A stretch of DNA of 64,000 nt, taken from positions 15,445,821-15,509,820 of the forward strand of contig NC_079312.1 of NCBI RefSeq assembly GCF_029931775.1, read 5' to 3'. Positions 63,741-64,000 of this stretch are shown here, one piece after another. How positions within the stretch are numbered: position 1 is the stretch's first letter; the number at the start of each line of letters is the position of its first letter. The notes under the pieces are model-generated. The model was not told the DNA's origin. It did not search any database and saw only the letters and a list, made by a program, of their open reading frames with translations. Origin of the DNA: Euleptes europaea. Taxonomy: Eukaryota; Chordata; Lepidosauria; Squamata; Sphaerodactylidae. A program made the position numbers and the translations under genes.

Positions 63741-64000
63741 ATTCAAAAAATGTAAATTCAACTGTAAATTGGTAGTATTCAAAAATCACAGATGTAGGCT
63801 AATGATTCACTTATATCAATGTTTATAAATATAATTTCCTCAGATTACACTATTGCTTCATAGTGCCTTTTCAATCAACAAAATTAAATGTACAGTTTTA
63901 TATATACAGCAAGGCAAAATTCATAAAAAATCAAATTCAACAATATATGCATAATTCATGAAAGAAAGACACCACAAGTTAATTGCTAATTTCTGTTGAA
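63741..64000. other. AT-rich right edge
   Basis: No feature recognised up to the window end. Confidence 0.3.

Noticed and set aside
1-64000. CRISPR arrays, bacterial operons or prophage
   Set aside because: No evenly spaced identical short repeats with unique spacers. Introns, SINEs and LINEs show nuclear animal DNA.

Overview
The window looks like nuclear DNA of a squamate reptile (lizard-type). The reasons are a Bov-B (RTE) LINE with its typical 3' end, CR1, L2/CR1-group and L1 LINEs together, 5S-headed SINEs with a Bov-B-like tail, tRNA-headed SINEs, many short hAT-type MITEs, a chromodomain Ty3/Gypsy element, and split exons of TRIM (RING/B-box/coiled-coil/B30.2) genes. There are no bacterial operons, CRISPR arrays or authentic RNA genes. 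Species cannot be fixed from sequence alone.

Host genes. All recognisable host exons are TRIM exons on the minus strand. (A) At the left, an intact RING+B-box first exon (7869-8288) is followed downstream by a second, phase-compatible B-box exon (5400-5564); later exons are not in the window. (B) In the middle, a complete ordered series of TRIM exons runs from 51387 down to 22129: RING/B-box, an extra B-box exon, 96-nt, 231-nt, 23-nt, 120-nt, 33-nt and B30.2. The phases fit a protein of roughly 480 residues, but at least four independent lesions make it a pseudogene, and its introns are swollen by transposons. (C) An isolated, still open 119-nt TRIM exon lies at 18823-18941 in a diverged duplicate of the 39.5-40.2 kb block. 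(D) A duplicate of the upstream region of gene B lies at 57.2-63.7 kb without its RING exon. The window is therefore a decaying, repeatedly duplicated TRIM cluster.

Layout. 0-3.5 kb: L1 3' end, another LINE cut by a solo LTR, a SINE/LINE/palindrome nest, and a second palindromic element. 3.5-8.8 kb: TRIM locus A with MITEs and an LTR-like block. 8.8-18.7 kb: MITEs, LINE fragments, SINEs, and long stretches with nothing recognised. 18.8-22.7 kb: orphan TRIM exon, hAT MITE, B30.2 exon. 23-26.3 kb: CR1, an SGNH-like retroelement fossil, and the 33-nt exon. 26.7-39.5 kb: one TRIM intron filled by a complete L1-like non-autonomous element, DIRS and Gypsy fossils, an EN-RT LINE, a near-complete L1, Bov-B and a CR1-like end. 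39.5-44.2 kb: four gene B coding exons, the extra B-box exon, and a 551-bp element with identical 153-bp inverted arms. 44.26-50.82 kb: a Ty3/Gypsy chromovirus whose LTRs look identical, sitting inside a palindromic element inside the first TRIM intron. 51-64 kb: TRIM first exon, its duplicated upstream DNA, a large solo LTR whose empty site is preserved in the duplicate, a hAT element with an 8-bp target duplication, and SINEs.

The most unusual signal is a shared architecture in three unrelated palindromic elements (2.6, 3.2 and 40.3 kb). Each has long inverted arms, a 30-34 nt unique tail at one end only, and 12-15 bp target duplications. This suggests a snap-back retroposon class, possibly Penelope-like, rather than ordinary DNA transposons. 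All calls come from reading the sequence; no database search was run.
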